The notes under the pieces were generated by a model. The model was not told the DNA's origin and searched no databases. It saw nothing but the letters and a program-made list of their open reading frames with translations. From Parus major (lineage: Eukaryota > Chordata > Aves > Passeriformes > Paridae), in NCBI RefSeq assembly GCF_001522545.3, contig NC_031797.1:3311961-3375960 (forward strand): a DNA stretch of 64,000 nt. Reading direction: 5' to 3'. The position numbers and the translations under genes are program-made. Within the stretch, counting starts at the first letter, position 1. Each line of letters starts with the position of its first letter. This document shows, one piece after another, positions 46,441-58,155 of this stretch.

Positions 46441-49105
46441 TGACTCTAATTTTTTCCGATGGTGAAACGCCACTTAAATATCTCTGCGCTGGTTCCTTCC
46501 TCCCTGACCCTGTAAAGCAAATCCACCCAGGAACGTCACTGGTCTCTGCAGGAGCCATGTGGCCGTGTCCCTGCTGGGTGCCACCTCCCCAGTGCTGAAC
46601 TGGGAGGCACTGGGGGCACTGGTACGAGGGTGTCCCAGAGCGTGGGGTGCAGCTCTGGGCTCCCCGGCGTGTCCACCTGGGTCGGATCCTCGGTGGCCAG
46701 GCTTTCCCTGCTGGGAGCCATTCCCATGGGAATCAATCCACTGTCACCTCCCTGTGACACTGCCCATCCCTGCCCAGCCCCCTCGGGCACCTCTGGGAAT
46801 CCTGATCTGCTTCGGTGGGAAACTGCCCCCAGCCAATCCTGCATCCCGTGTCCGATCCCACCCGGCATTTCGGGGGCTGGCTGGGGGGTGGCCGGTGCCT
46901 GGTGGGTTGGGAACACTGTGCAAAGCTCTGGGCAGCCATTGGGGGCACAACCCCGGCTTTTCCAGTGGGAAATGGGATCACACCTGGCTGGGACACGGCT
47001 GGCAGGCGCGGGAGGGCAGTGCCAGTGTCCCCGTTCCCGTGTGCCGTTAGCGGGGTCGCTGATGGGCACCTCTGGTTTCCTCCAAGGTGATTCCTCAGCA
47101 GTGGCTCTGCTGCGCTGTGCTCTCCTGCTCTGTGTGACACAGAGGGGACAGGGACAGCGGAGGGTCCCCGTGATGGCACTGCCATCCCCCAGCCCCTTGG
47201 GGTGTGAGACCCGGGACTGGCTCAGCTCCGGTGCTGGGAATGTCTCGGGTCAGCACCGGTGGGAAGTTCCCTGCTGGGAGCGGCCGAGGGAAGAGCTGAG
47301 TGTGAGTCCCAGCTCTGGGTGACCTGGGAGATCCCAGCCTCTGGCTCTGGCACAAACCAGGGGTGTTTGGCTCTGTTGGACGTGTGGGAATTCCTAGAGG
47401 GGCTGGCGGGGCACGGTCCCAGGTGGGATGGGCCGGTGGGACATGATGGAGCCCCGGGGTTGGAGAATCAGGGACAGCAGGAGAATTCCCAGGAGCACTG
47501 GAGGGAACTGGAACCCACCATGGAGAGAGGAAGGCGAGGAGGGAGGTCTGGAGGGAGCCACATTTCTCTTCCCTGGAGCTGCTGGGTGGAGCTGGAGGAG
47601 AAGGAGCATCTGGGCTGGGAGAGGATGAGCCGGGAGGGTCCAGCCCTGGTCGATGGCTCCTGGTCCTGATCATGGTTCCTGTCCCTGGTTGTCACCAAAC
47701 TCTGTTGGTGGGAGGACAGGCACACACAGGGTCTCAACCCACGGGATTTGGGACAGGACACTCCAACATCAGCGTCCCCATGGCCGGACCCTGCTCCGTG
47801 CCGTTAATGACATCCCTGCAATTAAACTGGAACTAATGCAACGATAAAAATAACCCGCTGTCCTTCCGCAGCGCCGCATCCCACAAGCTCAGAGGTGTTT
47901 AAAAACCCATTTAACACCGGATTCTGGGCGTGGGGTGGCACCAGGATCTGTGTGGCCACGACTGGGTTTTCCAGCCCTGACCCATTCCCAGCCTTCTGCA
48001 AGGTGTGAACAGCCCCAGTTCCCTCCAGTGCAGAGACTGGTTTACCAACTGCTGCGTTTTAAATAATCTAAATTACATGAATATTTTATTTTTCTTCTTT
48101 CTAGAGTTGTGAAATTCCCAGGGGTTGGTTTTCAGGCTTTTCTCCGTAATGGAGGAGCAGGAACGCATTCTTTTAATGGTAATTGAGATTCTTGCATCAT
48201 TGCAGGACTTGGGAGCTGGATGGGCTTTAAATAACGGGAAAGGGCGGGGGGAATTTGGGTTCTGACTCCTCAAATGGGTTTTTGAGGTTTTTAGGTGGTT
48301 TTCCTCACTCTTGTGACAGGGCCAGAAAGCTGCATCCCCATCCCACTGCCCTGGGAGCATCCCCCAAAGCAGGAGATGACTTGAGGTGGTGACAGGGCCC
48401 TGTGGGTGTGGTGACCTCTCGGGAATGGTGCTGGGGGTGACCTGTGTCATGCACCCCATGGCTGGAGCCGCCTGTCAGCCCTTCCCCAGTCCAGATATCA
48501 CCCAGATATCTGAGCTGGGCCCTCCTGTGCTGAGGTTTGGGGTTTTTTTATGGCTTTGTTGCCTTCTGACTGGCACCAATCCAGAGGACACCCGCCCTGG
48601 GGGGACACCAGTCCCTTGTTTTGCTGCAGGGATGCTCGTGGAGCGTGGGAGGGGTTGCTGTCCCCCCTTCGCCGTGCACGAGAGTGGGGTGGATTTGGAA
48701 GGGAATGAGCAGGATGAGGATGAGCAGGGTGTGGAGCGTGGCTGTGCCAGCCCGGGGGTCCTGTCACTGTGAGTGCCCAAACACCAATTGCAGGAGCACC
48801 AGGGCAGAGCTGGCACTGCCACCCCTGTCCCCTCCCGAGCTGCTCCCTCTGCCGTGCCGGGCTGGATCCCGGCCCCGTCAGCACCACTTGTCCTGGTCCC
48901 CACCACGGCCTTGTGGGGCGGTGGAAGGGGCTGCCAAGCACTTTTGGGATGGGGGGAAGTGGTTTCCGGCTGCTGGGGGAAACATCTGGATCCAATTCCC
49001 GCTCCACGTGCAGCCGGCCGGGCTGGACCCGCTCCTGCCGGCGTGACAGGAGCGGCTTTGCTGTGGAGGGACACAGAGGGTCCCTGTCCTGGCCTTGGGA
49101 GCCCC
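46441..49105. other. Unannotated intronic sequence
   Basis: AT-rich patches at 47800-47870 (CCGTTAATGACATCCC, GCAATTAAACTGG) and 48050-48250 stand out. The remainder is GC-rich with chance open frames. Confidence 0.45.
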
Positions 49106-49107
49106 TT

Positions 49108-49590
49108 CCCAGTGGGAGCCCCAGCACGTCATCCCCATCCCAGTGAGAGCCCCAGAATGACATCCCCATCCCAGTGGGAACCCTCAGCAGTGCATCCTGA
49201 TCAAACTGGGAGCTCCACTACTGCACCCTGATCAAACTGGGAGCTCCACTACTGCATCCCCATCCCACTGGGAGCTCCACTACTGCATCCCCATCCCACT
49301 GGGAGCTCCACTACTGCACCCTGATCCCACTGGGAGCTCCACTACTTCACCCTGATCCCACTGGGAGCTCCACCACTGCACCCTGATCAAACNNNNNNNN
49401 NNNNNNNNNNNNNNNNNNNNNNNNNNNNNNNNNNNNNNNNNNNNNNNNNNNNNNNNNNNNNNNNNNNNNNNNNNNNNNNNNNNNNNNCTGGGAGCTCCAC
49501 CACTGCACCCTGATCAAACTGGAAGCCCCCAGCACTGCACCCTGATCCCACTGGGAGCTCCACCACTGCATCCCCATCCCCGTGGGACCT
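49108..49590 (+). repeat. 31-bp minisatellite containing an N gap
   Basis: Units of 31 bp based on CTGGGAGCTCCACTACTGCA plus CCCTGATCAAA or TCCCCATCCCA, on both sides of a gap at 49393-49487. AGCTCC and GATCAAA/CATCCCA variants alternate between units. Confidence 0.93.
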
Positions 49591-49694
49591 CTGCCATCCT
49601 CCACTGGAGCTCCCCATGTCCCGGTGCCATCTCCCGGGGCTCCTGGTGCCCGTCCCCCGTGCGCTGCCGCCCCGGGCGGGGGCGGGGGGAGCCG

Positions 49695-49885
49695 CTGCCC
49701 GCCGTGCCTTTTGTCAGCCTCGGAGAAGTTGACCTTGAAGCGCGCTGGCAGAGCCCTGCAGCTTAATCGTGTTAGAGGTGTCTGACTGCGGCTCGCGCGG
49801 CTCTACCTGAGCGGCATCAGCAAGGGGGACGCGGCGGGCTCGCCGCCCTGGCTCAATAATTGATGCGTTTTTCTCAGCTCCCCCT
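49695..49885. promoter_or_regulatory. Candidate element with an NR5A/ERR half-site
   Basis: TGACCTTGA at 49730-49738 (reverse TCAAGGTCA) is the extended nuclear-receptor half-site. CAGCTTAATCGTGTTAGAGG and GGCTCAATAATTGATGCG follow. It is compositionally distinct from the minisatellites on either side. Confidence 0.4.
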
Positions 49886-49910
49886 TCCGTGAAAGGAAAC
49901 CCAAGTGCTG

Positions 49911-50568
49911 GGAGGATGGCAGGGCCGGGAGGATGGCAGGGATAGGAGGATGGCAGGGATAGGAGGATGGTGGGATTTGGAGGATGGTGGGATTGGGAGG
50001 ATGGCAGGGCCGGGAGGATGGCAGGATTGGGATTGGGAGGATGGAGGATTGGGATAGGAGGATGACAGTGTTGGAAGGATGGCAGGCCTGGGAGGATAGC
50101 AGGGCCAGGAGGATGGCAGTGGCAAGGATAGGATGATGGCAGGGATGGGACAATGGCAGGGACAGGGCCAGGAGGATGGCAGGGACAGGGCCAGGAGGAT
50201 GGCAGTGGCAGGGATAGGATGATTGCAGTGGCAGGGACAGGAGGATGGCAGTGGCAGGGATAGGATGATTGCAGTGGCAGGGACAGGAGGATGGCAGTGG
50301 CAGGGATAGGATGATGGCANNNNNNNNNNNNNNNNNNNNNNNNNNNNNNNNNNNNNNNNNNNNNNNNNNNNNNNNNNNNNNNNNNNNNNNNNNNNNNNNN
50401 NNNNNNNNNNNNNNNNNNNNNNNNNNNNNNNNNNNNNNNNNNNNNNNNNNNNNNNNNNNNNNNNNNNNNNNNNNNNNNNNNNNNNNNNNNNNNNNNNNNN
50501 NNNNNNNNNNNNNNNNNNNNNNNNNNNNNNNNNNNNNNNNNNNNNNNNNNNNNNNNNNNNNNNNNNNN
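49911..50568 (+). repeat. GGCAGGGATAGGAGGAT-type minisatellite containing an N gap
   Basis: Degenerate units of about 12-21 bp (ATGGCAGGGATAGGAGG, ATGGCAGTGGCAGGGATAGG) run into a gap at 50320-50568. Confidence 0.9.
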
Positions 50569-51049
50569 TGGGTTCCATGGGGAAGCTCCGGGATGCCATC
50601 CTGGGGTCACCCCGCTGTGGATGGGGATGTGCCGAGGGTACCCCGAGGTCACAGGGAGACACGTGGAGGTGGGAGCAGCCCCTCCTGCTCTGCCCAGCTC
50701 CCTCCCCACGTGAAGCCTCCAGGCACCACATTTCCAGCCGCTTTTCTTGGGAATCTGCAGAAACCCTCAAACCCTGCATTCACATGGAAGCACCGAGCAT
50801 CTCCCTTTTCCCAGGAGCACCTCCTGCCCCAGGGCCTGGCACAGCCCCCTGAGTGCCCCCACCACAGCCCCCTGGGTCTCCCCTGATCCCACCTGGATCC
50901 TCGTCACCCTCGGTGACCCTGGACCCCACCTTGGGGGCGCTGGCCCCGGGTGCCCCCCGGCTCAGCCCCTTTACGCCGGGCAGAGTTGTTTTGCCTCCAT
51001 ACAACCCTTCCTCCCTGCCTCCCCCCTTTTCCCCCCTTTCCCCTCTTAG

Positions 51050-51290
51050 CCAAGCGCACAGGGAAGGGGAGAGATTTTAACCTTCTGCCTGGAACCAATT
51101 AAAAAGGTCTTTCCACAGAGACGAAAGTGCTCGTGCACCTTTGTGTGCTGCGAGCGGGGGGAAGAAAGCAGAGGCGGCCTTTGAAGGGGGGATGAGGTCC
51201 CTCCGCTGGGACCCCTCCGGGCTTTCAAAGCCTGCGTTATTTCTTTATTTTTAAATAGCCAAATTAAAGTGCCTCCCGCTTCCTCCCCTC
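51050..51290. promoter_or_regulatory. Candidate element with TCF/LEF-like sites
   Basis: CCTTTGAAGG at about 51179 and CTTTCAAAG at about 51222 resemble TCF/LEF sites; ACCAATTAAAAAGG and TTTTTAAATAGCCAAATTAA add AT-rich cores. The binding is inferred. Confidence 0.35.
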
Positions 51291-51539
51291 CCCGTTCGCG
51301 CTGCAGCACGTGGCCCCCGCCAGCTGCGAGGGGGGATGCGGGCACGGCTGGTCCCGTTCAGGGTGTTCTGGGCACCGGGAGGGCTCAGGGCAAAGCCCAA
51401 AAAACCCAGCTGGGACCCCTCTGCCACGGGGCAGAGCATCCCTCCCTCGTGCTGGGATTGCCGAGGCGCTGGCACGGTGGTGTTGAGGGGGTTCTGGCTG
51501 AGCCGAAGGGGGCACACTGGCCAGGGCAGCCCCCCTGCT

Positions 51540-52315
51540 CGCCTCAGGGCAGCCCCCCACCCACCCGGGGCAGCCCCAGACTCACCCCAGCACAGCCCCA
51601 TGACCAGGGCAGCCAGAACAGACCCCCGCTCACCCCAGGGGATCCCCCCAGCGCAGCCCCAAATCACCCAGCACAGCCCCATGACCAGGGCAGCCCCCGT
51701 GCTCACCCCAGGGCAGCCCCCCAGCGCAGCCCCCACNNNNNNNNNNNNNNNNNNNNNNNNNNNNNNNNNNNNNNNNNNNNNNNNNNNNNNNNNNNNNNNN
51801 NNNNNNNNNNNNNNNNNNNNNNNNNNNNNNNNNNNNNNNNNNNNNNNNNNNNNNNNNNNNNNNNNNNNNNNNNNNNNNNNNNNNNNNNNNNNNNNNNNNN
51901 NNNNNNNNNNNNNNNNNNNNNNNNNNNNNNNNNNNNNNNNNNNNNNNNNNNNNNNNNNNNNNNNNNNNNNNNNNNNNNNNNNNNNNNNNNNNNNNNNNNN
52001 NNNNNNNNNNNNNNNNNNNNNNNNNNNNNNNNNNNNNNNNNNNNNNNNNNNNNNNNNNNNNNNNNNNNNNNNNNNNNNNNNNNNNNNNNNNNNNNNNNNN
52101 NNNNNNNNNNNNNNNNNNNNNNNNNNNNNNNNNNNNNNNNNNNNNNNNNNNNNNNNNNNNNNNNNNNNNNNNNNNNNNNNNNNNNNNNNNNNNNNNNNNN
52201 NNNNNNNNNNNNNNNNNNNNNNNNNNNNNNNNNNNNNNNNNNNNNNNNNNNNNNNNNNNNNNNNNNNNNNNNNNNNNNNNNNNNNNNNNNNNCCCTGCCC
52301 AGCCCCGTAAGCCCC
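51540..52315 (+). repeat. CAGCCCC-rich repeat containing an N gap
   Basis: Loosely repeated AGCACAGCCCCATGACCAGG and GGGCAGCCCCC blocks flank a gap at 51737-52292 (556 N). Confidence 0.85.
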
Positions 52316-52489
52316 CGCTGAAAGGGCCGCAGAACAAAGCACAGGAAGGGATTCCGGTGGTTTCCGCACGGACCTGAATGTGGAGTCGCTCAATGGAAGA
52401 GGAGCCACGACGCGCCGGCGCTTTTCATCCCCGCATCCCTCCCCGGCCGCGAACCCAGCGCTGCCTCTCCCCGCGCCCCTCGCTCCTTT

Positions 52490-52650
52490 CTCCTTTATTT
52501 TTTGTTTTGTTTTTAATTTATTTTTTTTTTAATATAGTAGTCTCAGATTTATTTTTCCACAGTGTAATTCTGAAAGACAGCGGGGATGAATTATTCATTC
52601 CCCCTCTCCGCCTTTGCATACAATCCCTGCCGGGGAGGGGGCCGTGGCGA
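52490..52650. promoter_or_regulatory. AT-rich candidate conserved element
   Basis: A T-rich tract leads into AATATAGTAGTCTCAG, CACAGTGTAATTCTG and GATGAATTATTCATTCC, the last a near-perfect inverted repeat (GAATTATTC core). Confidence 0.4.
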
Positions 52651-53120
52651 ATGCGTTTGTGTGCAGGGCTGGGCCGAGGGGAATGGAAATCGATGGTTGA
52701 GGTTTAGGTGGGGGGCATTGGGTGATTTTTTTTGGGGCTGGAGTACGTGGGATGAGGCCAGGAAGTTTCTAGAGGGGAATTGTTCCTTTCTTCTGTGGAG
52801 TGGAGGGTCCCGGGGTGTGGGGTGACCCCAATCTCTGGGTGTTGGGTCTGGGTGTTGTGTGCACCTGGGGGCTCCAGGGTGGGCTCCGTGCTCCTGGCTT
52901 CACCCCTCACCCACTCACGATTCTGGGTGAAAAGAGGATGGGAAAGTAAAAAAAAAACAAAAACCAAAATACCCTTTTTTACTAGTTTTCTCCCAAATTA
53001 AATGCTCCTTTAGCTCAGCTTGGGATGTGAAGCCAGGCTGAGGAGGAAGAGGAGGAGGACGAGGAGGAGGAGGGATTCTTCAGAGAGCAGGATGGCTTTG
53101 GGGACCTGTGGCTGGTGCTG

Positions 53121-53630
53121 CCTTTATCCCAGTCCTGCCACTGCCTTCATCCCTGTCCTGCCACCCTCTTCATCCCTGTCCTGCCACNNNNNNNNNNNNN
53201 NNNNNNNNNNNNNNNNNNNNNNNNNNNNNNNNNNNNNNNNNNNNNNNNNNNNNNNNNNNNNNNNNNNNNNNNNNNNNNNNNNNNNNNNNNNNNNNNNNNN
53301 NNNNNNNNNNNNNNNNNNNNNNNNNNNNNNNNNNNNNNNNNNNNNNNNNNNNNNNNNNNNNNNNNNNNNNNNNNNNNNNNNNNNNNNNNNNNNNNNNNNN
53401 NNNNNNNNNNNNNNNNNNNNNNNNNNNNNNNNNNNNNNNNNNNNNNNNNNNNNNNNNNNNNNNNNNNNNNNNNNNNNNNNNNNNNNNNNNNNNNNNNNNN
53501 NNNNNNNNNNNNNNNNNNNNNNNNNNNNNNNNNNNNNNNNNNNNNNNNNNNNNNNNNNNNNNNNNNNNNNNNNNNNNNNNNNNNNNNNNNNNNNNNNNNN
53601 NNNNNNNCACCCTCTTCATCCCTGTCTCAC
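53121..53630 (+). repeat. 23-bp minisatellite containing an N gap
   Basis: Units of CCTGCCACCCTCTTCATCCC plus TGT flank a gap at 53188-53607 (420 N). Confidence 0.9.
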
Positions 53631-53860
53631 CCCATCATTCCAGAAGGCACATTCCCCCTGTGCCCCCCAGAACCCCCCACTCTGTGCCCTTCCCTGGGGA
53701 CACAGGGACAGCCGGTGCCACCCCTGACCCCTGGCGTGGCCATGCCCAGACCTTGGAGTTGGCTGCCAAAACCTGACTGGGGAAAAAGGGGGTGAAACGA
53801 GGCGAGGGGGGATAAGGGGGTGAATGTGTGCGAGGGGAGGCAGCACCCCGGGCAGGGATT

Positions 53861-53871
53861 TAATCTGATTA
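53861..53871. promoter_or_regulatory. TAATCTGATTA paired-homeodomain palindrome
   Basis: An 11-bp inverted pair of TAATC cores spaced by one base, the form bound by K50 paired-type homeodomains (OTX, PITX, GSC). Occupancy is inferred. Confidence 0.4.
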
Positions 53872-55194
53872 ACCTTGGAGTGAATGGACGAAGTGAAAAG
53901 GCTTAAACCCCAGTGAAAGGAGAGGGGAGGAGGGGGGCACCGAGGAGTGAAGACCCCGGCCGGTTGCGCCAAATTAGGTCAAATTTGGCCGGTGGGACAC
54001 AAGGGGAAGGAATAAGGGCGGGGGGAAGAGTCAGGCGAGGAAATCAGCGTGGATCTGCTGGCGCTGTGACCTCACCGGCACCGCTGGGCTCTGTGCCTCA
54101 GTTTACCCCTTCCCTTCTCGAGGCACCGCGACCCTCCGGCCTGGCCCTGTGGCGGGGGAGGAGCCCCCCTCGCTGCTGGCCGTGCCCCGTGTCACCTGGA
54201 ATGGCCACAAGGACCCTCCTCGTGTCCCCCCCGGAGCCGCCGGGTGCAGGGGGAGCTCCTGGAGCCTGCGGTGCCCCGGGGCTGGAGCAAAGCGCTGCCG
54301 GGGGGTGGCCGCCCTCCCCTCCATCCCCTCTGCACCCGATCGATCCTTGCCCCGATCGATGGGCGCTTCCCTGCGGGCGAGGGGCGGTGCTGCCCGGCCG
54401 GGCAGGAGAAATGGCTTTTCGCAGAGCCTGGAGCGGGATCCAGCATCGATCTCTGGTGCCTCGTCAGAGATCAATTAGGCCGGTCATTAGCCGTGCCCAG
54501 AGCGCAGCGGGAGCTGCGAGGGGAGCAGGGAAATGCCAGGCTGGCAGAGGATGCCCGCGGGATGCTCGGGAGCTGCCCGGCTCACACATCCCACCCTGCA
54601 CGTGCTCAGAGCTTTCCCTGCCTCAGTTTCCCAGCTCAGAGCTGGGGTAGAGGCTGTTCCAGCACGGCTGAGAGCCCGGTGATTGTCCCGGGGCTGTGAG
54701 AGCCTCGTGGCTGTTCCGCCTCATCCTCCTGGTGGGAATGTTTGTTTGTCAGTCCCTTCAGAGCCGTCGGCATGGCCGGAGCTGTCCAAGGAGCGGGAAG
54801 GGGCCGGGAGGAGCGCGGCTGTGCCGGGGGCTGACAACTGACCGGGANNNNNNNNNNNNNNNNNNNNNNNNNNNNNNNNNNNNNNNNNNNNNNNNNNNNN
54901 NNNNNNNNNNNNNNNNNNNNNNNNNNNNNNNNNNNNNNNNNNNNNNNNNNNNNNNNNNNNNNNNNNNNNNNNNNNNNNNNNNNNNNNNNNNNNNNNNNNN
55001 NNNNNNNNNNNNNNNNNNNNNNNNNNNNNNNNNNNNNNNNNNNNNNNNNNNNNNNNNNNNNNNNNNNNNNNNNNNNNNNNNNNNNNNNNNNNNNNNNNNN
55101 NNNNNNNNNNNNNNNNNNNNNNNNNNNNNNNNNNNNNNNNNNNNNNNNNNNNNNNNNNNNNNNNNNNNNNNNNNNNNNNNNNNNNNNNNNNNNN

Positions 55195-55285
55195 TCCCAC
55201 CCGGGAGTGTGTCCGTCCCATCCGGGAGTGTGTCCGTCCCACCCGACCGTCTGTCTGTTCCACCCGGCCGTGTGTCTGTCCCGGC
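55195..55285 (+). repeat. 21-bp minisatellite next to an N gap
   Basis: Four units of 21 bp based on TCCCACCCGGGAGTGTGTCC, immediately after a gap at 54848-55194 (347 N). Confidence 0.9.
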
Positions 55286-55604
55286 TTAGGGGAAGCAGCG
55301 CGTGGGAGCAGGACAGGGACCGGGTCATTGTCCTGCTGGGAGGCCACGAGGAGTGGCTGAGACCACCCAGGCACTCATGAGGGGACTGGGCAGGACGCCC
55401 CGGACAGGAGAGCACGGGCGGGGATCCCCAGGGCAGCCCTGGGTGGGAGAGAACCACTGGCGCTCAGTCAGGGGAAAGCAGGAACGCCTGGAGGGGTGGG
55501 GAAGGGAGCAGGGCTGACATCATCTCTCGGGTGTGAGTTTTTAAGGCCGTGGAGGATCTGCAGGCCCTCGGCATCTGTGTAGGGACATGTTGTGAGCAAC
55601 CTCT

Positions 55605-55690
55605 GCATCCCCCTGACCTGGCATCCTCCCAGCCTGGCATCTTCCTGACCTGGCATCCCCCTGACTCAGCATCCTCCATCCCCAACATCC
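55605..55690 (+). repeat. Degenerate CTGGCATCC repeat
   Basis: Four to five copies of CCTGACCTGGCATCC-like units, period about 17-18 bp. Confidence 0.7.
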
Positions 55691-55964
55691 CCCAGCCTCA
55701 TCCTGTGCCCGTTTTCCCCCCTGGCTCAGGGTTTGTGCCCATCCAGGTGTACTCCTGGCAGCAGAGGATGGCAGCAACAGCCACCATGGCACAGCATCCA
55801 CCCTCTGTGCCACTGCCCTGACATCCTCCCCTCAGCCAAAACCCAGCTGGAGAGCAGAGCTGAGCAGAGCAAACCCTCGGCTTTGGGGAGGGTGACCTGG
55901 GGCAGGTACTGCCTGCAGCAGCCGCCTCTGCCCGCGAGCTGCAGCTTCTAAGAAACAGAAAATA

Positions 55965-56020
55965 AGGAGAGTTTCAAAAAGAAGGAAAAAAAAAATAAAA
56001 AATAAAAAAAAAAAATTGAA
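55965..56020. repeat. A-rich low-complexity tract
   Basis: GAAGGAAAAAAAAAATAAAA and similar. It gives a Phe-rich artefact on the minus strand. Confidence 0.8.
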
Positions 56021-56215
56021 AAGTTCCCCGATTACATCTGGTGAAGTGACAAATCTGCCAGGCAGGTGATTATTCTGGGTACGGACGTGCCGAACACAGA
56101 TGCCGATAGGATTAAAGGGGAAGAGGGGGGAGCTCGCCCTGTTAAACCAACACCTGATAAAAGAATAAACCAGCCCGAGGAATAAATTCCCAGCTCTGCC
56201 AAGGTCGTGCAGCAC
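56020..56215. promoter_or_regulatory. Candidate conserved non-coding element
   Basis: CCCCGATTACATCTGGTGAA, GCAGGTGATTATTCTGGG, GCCGATAGGATTAAAGGG and CACCTGATAAAAGAATAAAC: two CAGGTG/CACCTG E-boxes and GATTA cores in 190 bp. Confidence 0.45.
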
Positions 56216-56404
56216 CAGGCCCGCTGCCACTGCCGTGGGGAAGGGACAGCATCCGAGCTCCGGGGTGACCCCTCCGGCGCTGCAGCCCCCCACAGCCGGG
56301 CACCCCGGCAGTGCCGCAGCCCCCGCTCCCGGGAGCGCCCGTACCCGGCATGCCCTCGGCTGCCTGGTTGCTTTCCAGGCACGTCCCGGGCATCCCCTTG
56401 GGAT

Positions 56405-56770
56405 GGCGCAGAAAATTAACAGCAGTTCAGATCTGAGGAACTTTATGACACGTGTATGATAGGACTGAACCAGGGCGTAATTGAATGACGGATGAGCTTC
56501 CAAGAGCCACATTTCCAGGGAGTAATGAAAAATAGAAGTGCTATTGACTAAAGGAGCTTTCGGCGGCCGGGCGGCACGGCGCGGGATGAGCCGCTGCCGG
56601 CGGGGGGAATGCATCAATACGGCGAGTAATAGCTCAGTTATTATAACTCTGGAAATGTCATTCAGGCCTAACCAGAGAACACTGGCTATTAACTAGCCTT
56701 AAACAGAATGCGCCGGGCGGGAGCCCGAGCCGCCAGCGCCCGATAATTATTTTACTTCTTTTCATGGCTC
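56405..56770. promoter_or_regulatory. Candidate conserved non-coding element (longest)
   Basis: About 360 bp of complex sequence: AAATTAACAGCAGTTCAG, GGGCGTAATTGAATGACGG, GAGTAATGAAAAATAG, GCGAGTAATAGCTCAG, GTCATTCAGGCC, GGCTATTAACTAGCC (near-palindrome) and CCCGATAATTATTTTAC. The density of TAAT/ATTA cores and lack of repeats or coding frame make this the strongest enhancer-like block in the intron. The 261-codon minus-strand frame covering the region has no domain. Confidence 0.5.
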
Positions 56771-56999
56771 TGTCACCTTTCCTGCCGTGGGGAGCCCGGC
56801 CTGAGTGTCTGCTGCCCCGGGGGTCCCTGTTCCAGGCCAGGCTCCCTGGGAGCTGCTCCAGGGCAAGGCCCAATCGCACCCCAGTTTGTCCCTGTTCCTC
56901 GCAGGGATTGCTGGCGTTGCTCTTGTCACCTGCAGCTACAAGCTCAGGGCTGCAGGCTTTGTGCACAAGCCTTGCTGTGTCCCTTCCCGCATCACTTCC

Positions 57000-57490
57000 C
57001 ATGCACATCCCTCCGTGCATCCCTCCCTGCATCCCTCCCTGNNNNNNNNNNNNNNNNNNNNNNNNNNNNNNNNNNNNNNNNNNNNNNNNNNNNNNNNNNN
57101 NNNNNNNNNNNNNNNNNNNNNNNNNNNNNNNNNNNNNNNNNNNNNNNNNNNNNNNNNNNNNNNNNNNNNNNNNNNNNNNNNNNNNNNNNNNNNNNNNNNN
57201 NNNNNNNNNNNNNNNNNNNNNNNNNNNNNNNNNNNNNNNNNNNNNNNNNNNNNNNNNNNNNNNNNNNNNNNNNNNNNNNNNNNNNNNNNNNNNNNNNNNN
57301 NNNNNNNNNNNNCTCCCTGCATCCCCCCCATATCCCTTCCTGCATCCCTTTCCATGCACATCCCTTGCTACATCTCTTCCTGCATCCCTCCCTGAATCCC
57401 TTCCTGCATCACTTCCCATGCACGTTCCTTCTTGCATCCTTTCCTGCATCCCTTCCTGCATCCCTCCCTGCATCCCTTCCCTCATCCCTC
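57000..57490 (+). repeat. 12-bp CATCCCTCCCTG minisatellite containing an N gap
   Basis: Units of CATCCCTCCCTG/CATCCCTTCCTG lie on both sides of a gap at 57042-57312 (271 N). Confidence 0.93.
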
Positions 57491-57604
57491 CCCCCTGTTC
57501 TTCCCCTCAGCCCTCCCCACACCCCTGCAGCGCCTCTGCCGAGACGCGCAGCCGGCAGCGATGGGATCAGGGCTGGCAGAGGCCGGCTCAGGGCCCGGTG
57601 CCCT

Positions 57605-57705
57605 GCGGAGCCCCGAGGTGTAATGAAAGCCCAGGGGAGAGTATCGAGTGATCCTAAATGGATTTTCTCCATTAGCTCAGCCCCATCAGCCGGTTATCCG
57701 CTCCT
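57605..57705. promoter_or_regulatory. Candidate conserved element
   Basis: GGTGTAATGAAAGCCC, GAGTGATCCTAAATGG and CTCCATTAGCTCAGCC in 100 bp, next to a minisatellite and GC-rich sequence. Confidence 0.35.
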
Positions 57706-58014
57706 GGAGCGCTCCGGGGCTGCTGCCACTGGCGCTCAGAGTGCTGCCAGCACCTGCTGCCGCAGCACAGCGCAGCACCCACCTGCTGGCACCGCCAGAG
57801 GGGCACCCATCCTGCCACCCCAGCACCATCCTCCCGCTTTTGGGGAGCCCTTTTTGGCGGGCAGCCACCCTTTGAGAAGGATGGTGAGATGCAGGGGGGT
57901 CCCACAGCCCAGCTTTATCCCTGGGTACCCCAACATCCCACCCTGCCGTGGGGGAGGTGGTGGGGAGGGGTCTCGGCGGGGTGAGGAAGGGCTGGCTCCT
58001 TCCCGCACGCAGCC

Positions 58015-58155
58015 TCTCCCTGCTTGGCAAGTCGGAGTTCATCATTAGCCAGGAAATAATTAATTGTTGGGCAGACAAAAGGCATCGCTCGGCCCCCCCG
58101 GAGACCCCGTCAAAGGGAGCTGTCAGGGCCGGGCGTGATGAATTACGGCTCCGCA
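58015..58155. promoter_or_regulatory. Candidate homeodomain-site element
   Basis: GTTCATCATTAGCC and GGAAATAATTAATTGTTGGG (overlapping TAATTA and ATTGTT, the latter SOX-type), then GGCGTGATGAATTACGGC. Function is inferred. Confidence 0.4.

Noticed and set aside
54085..54120. Additional MIR fragments at about 54090, 54605 and 58680 (CTCAGTTT-like)
   Set aside because: Matches are only about 12-16 bases and lack the surrounding MIR core, so chance cannot be excluded.
55832..56617. 261-codon minus-strand frame without N
   Set aside because: It covers an A-rich tract read as Phe runs and non-coding conserved-looking DNA. No domain, no codon pattern and no splice sites support a gene.
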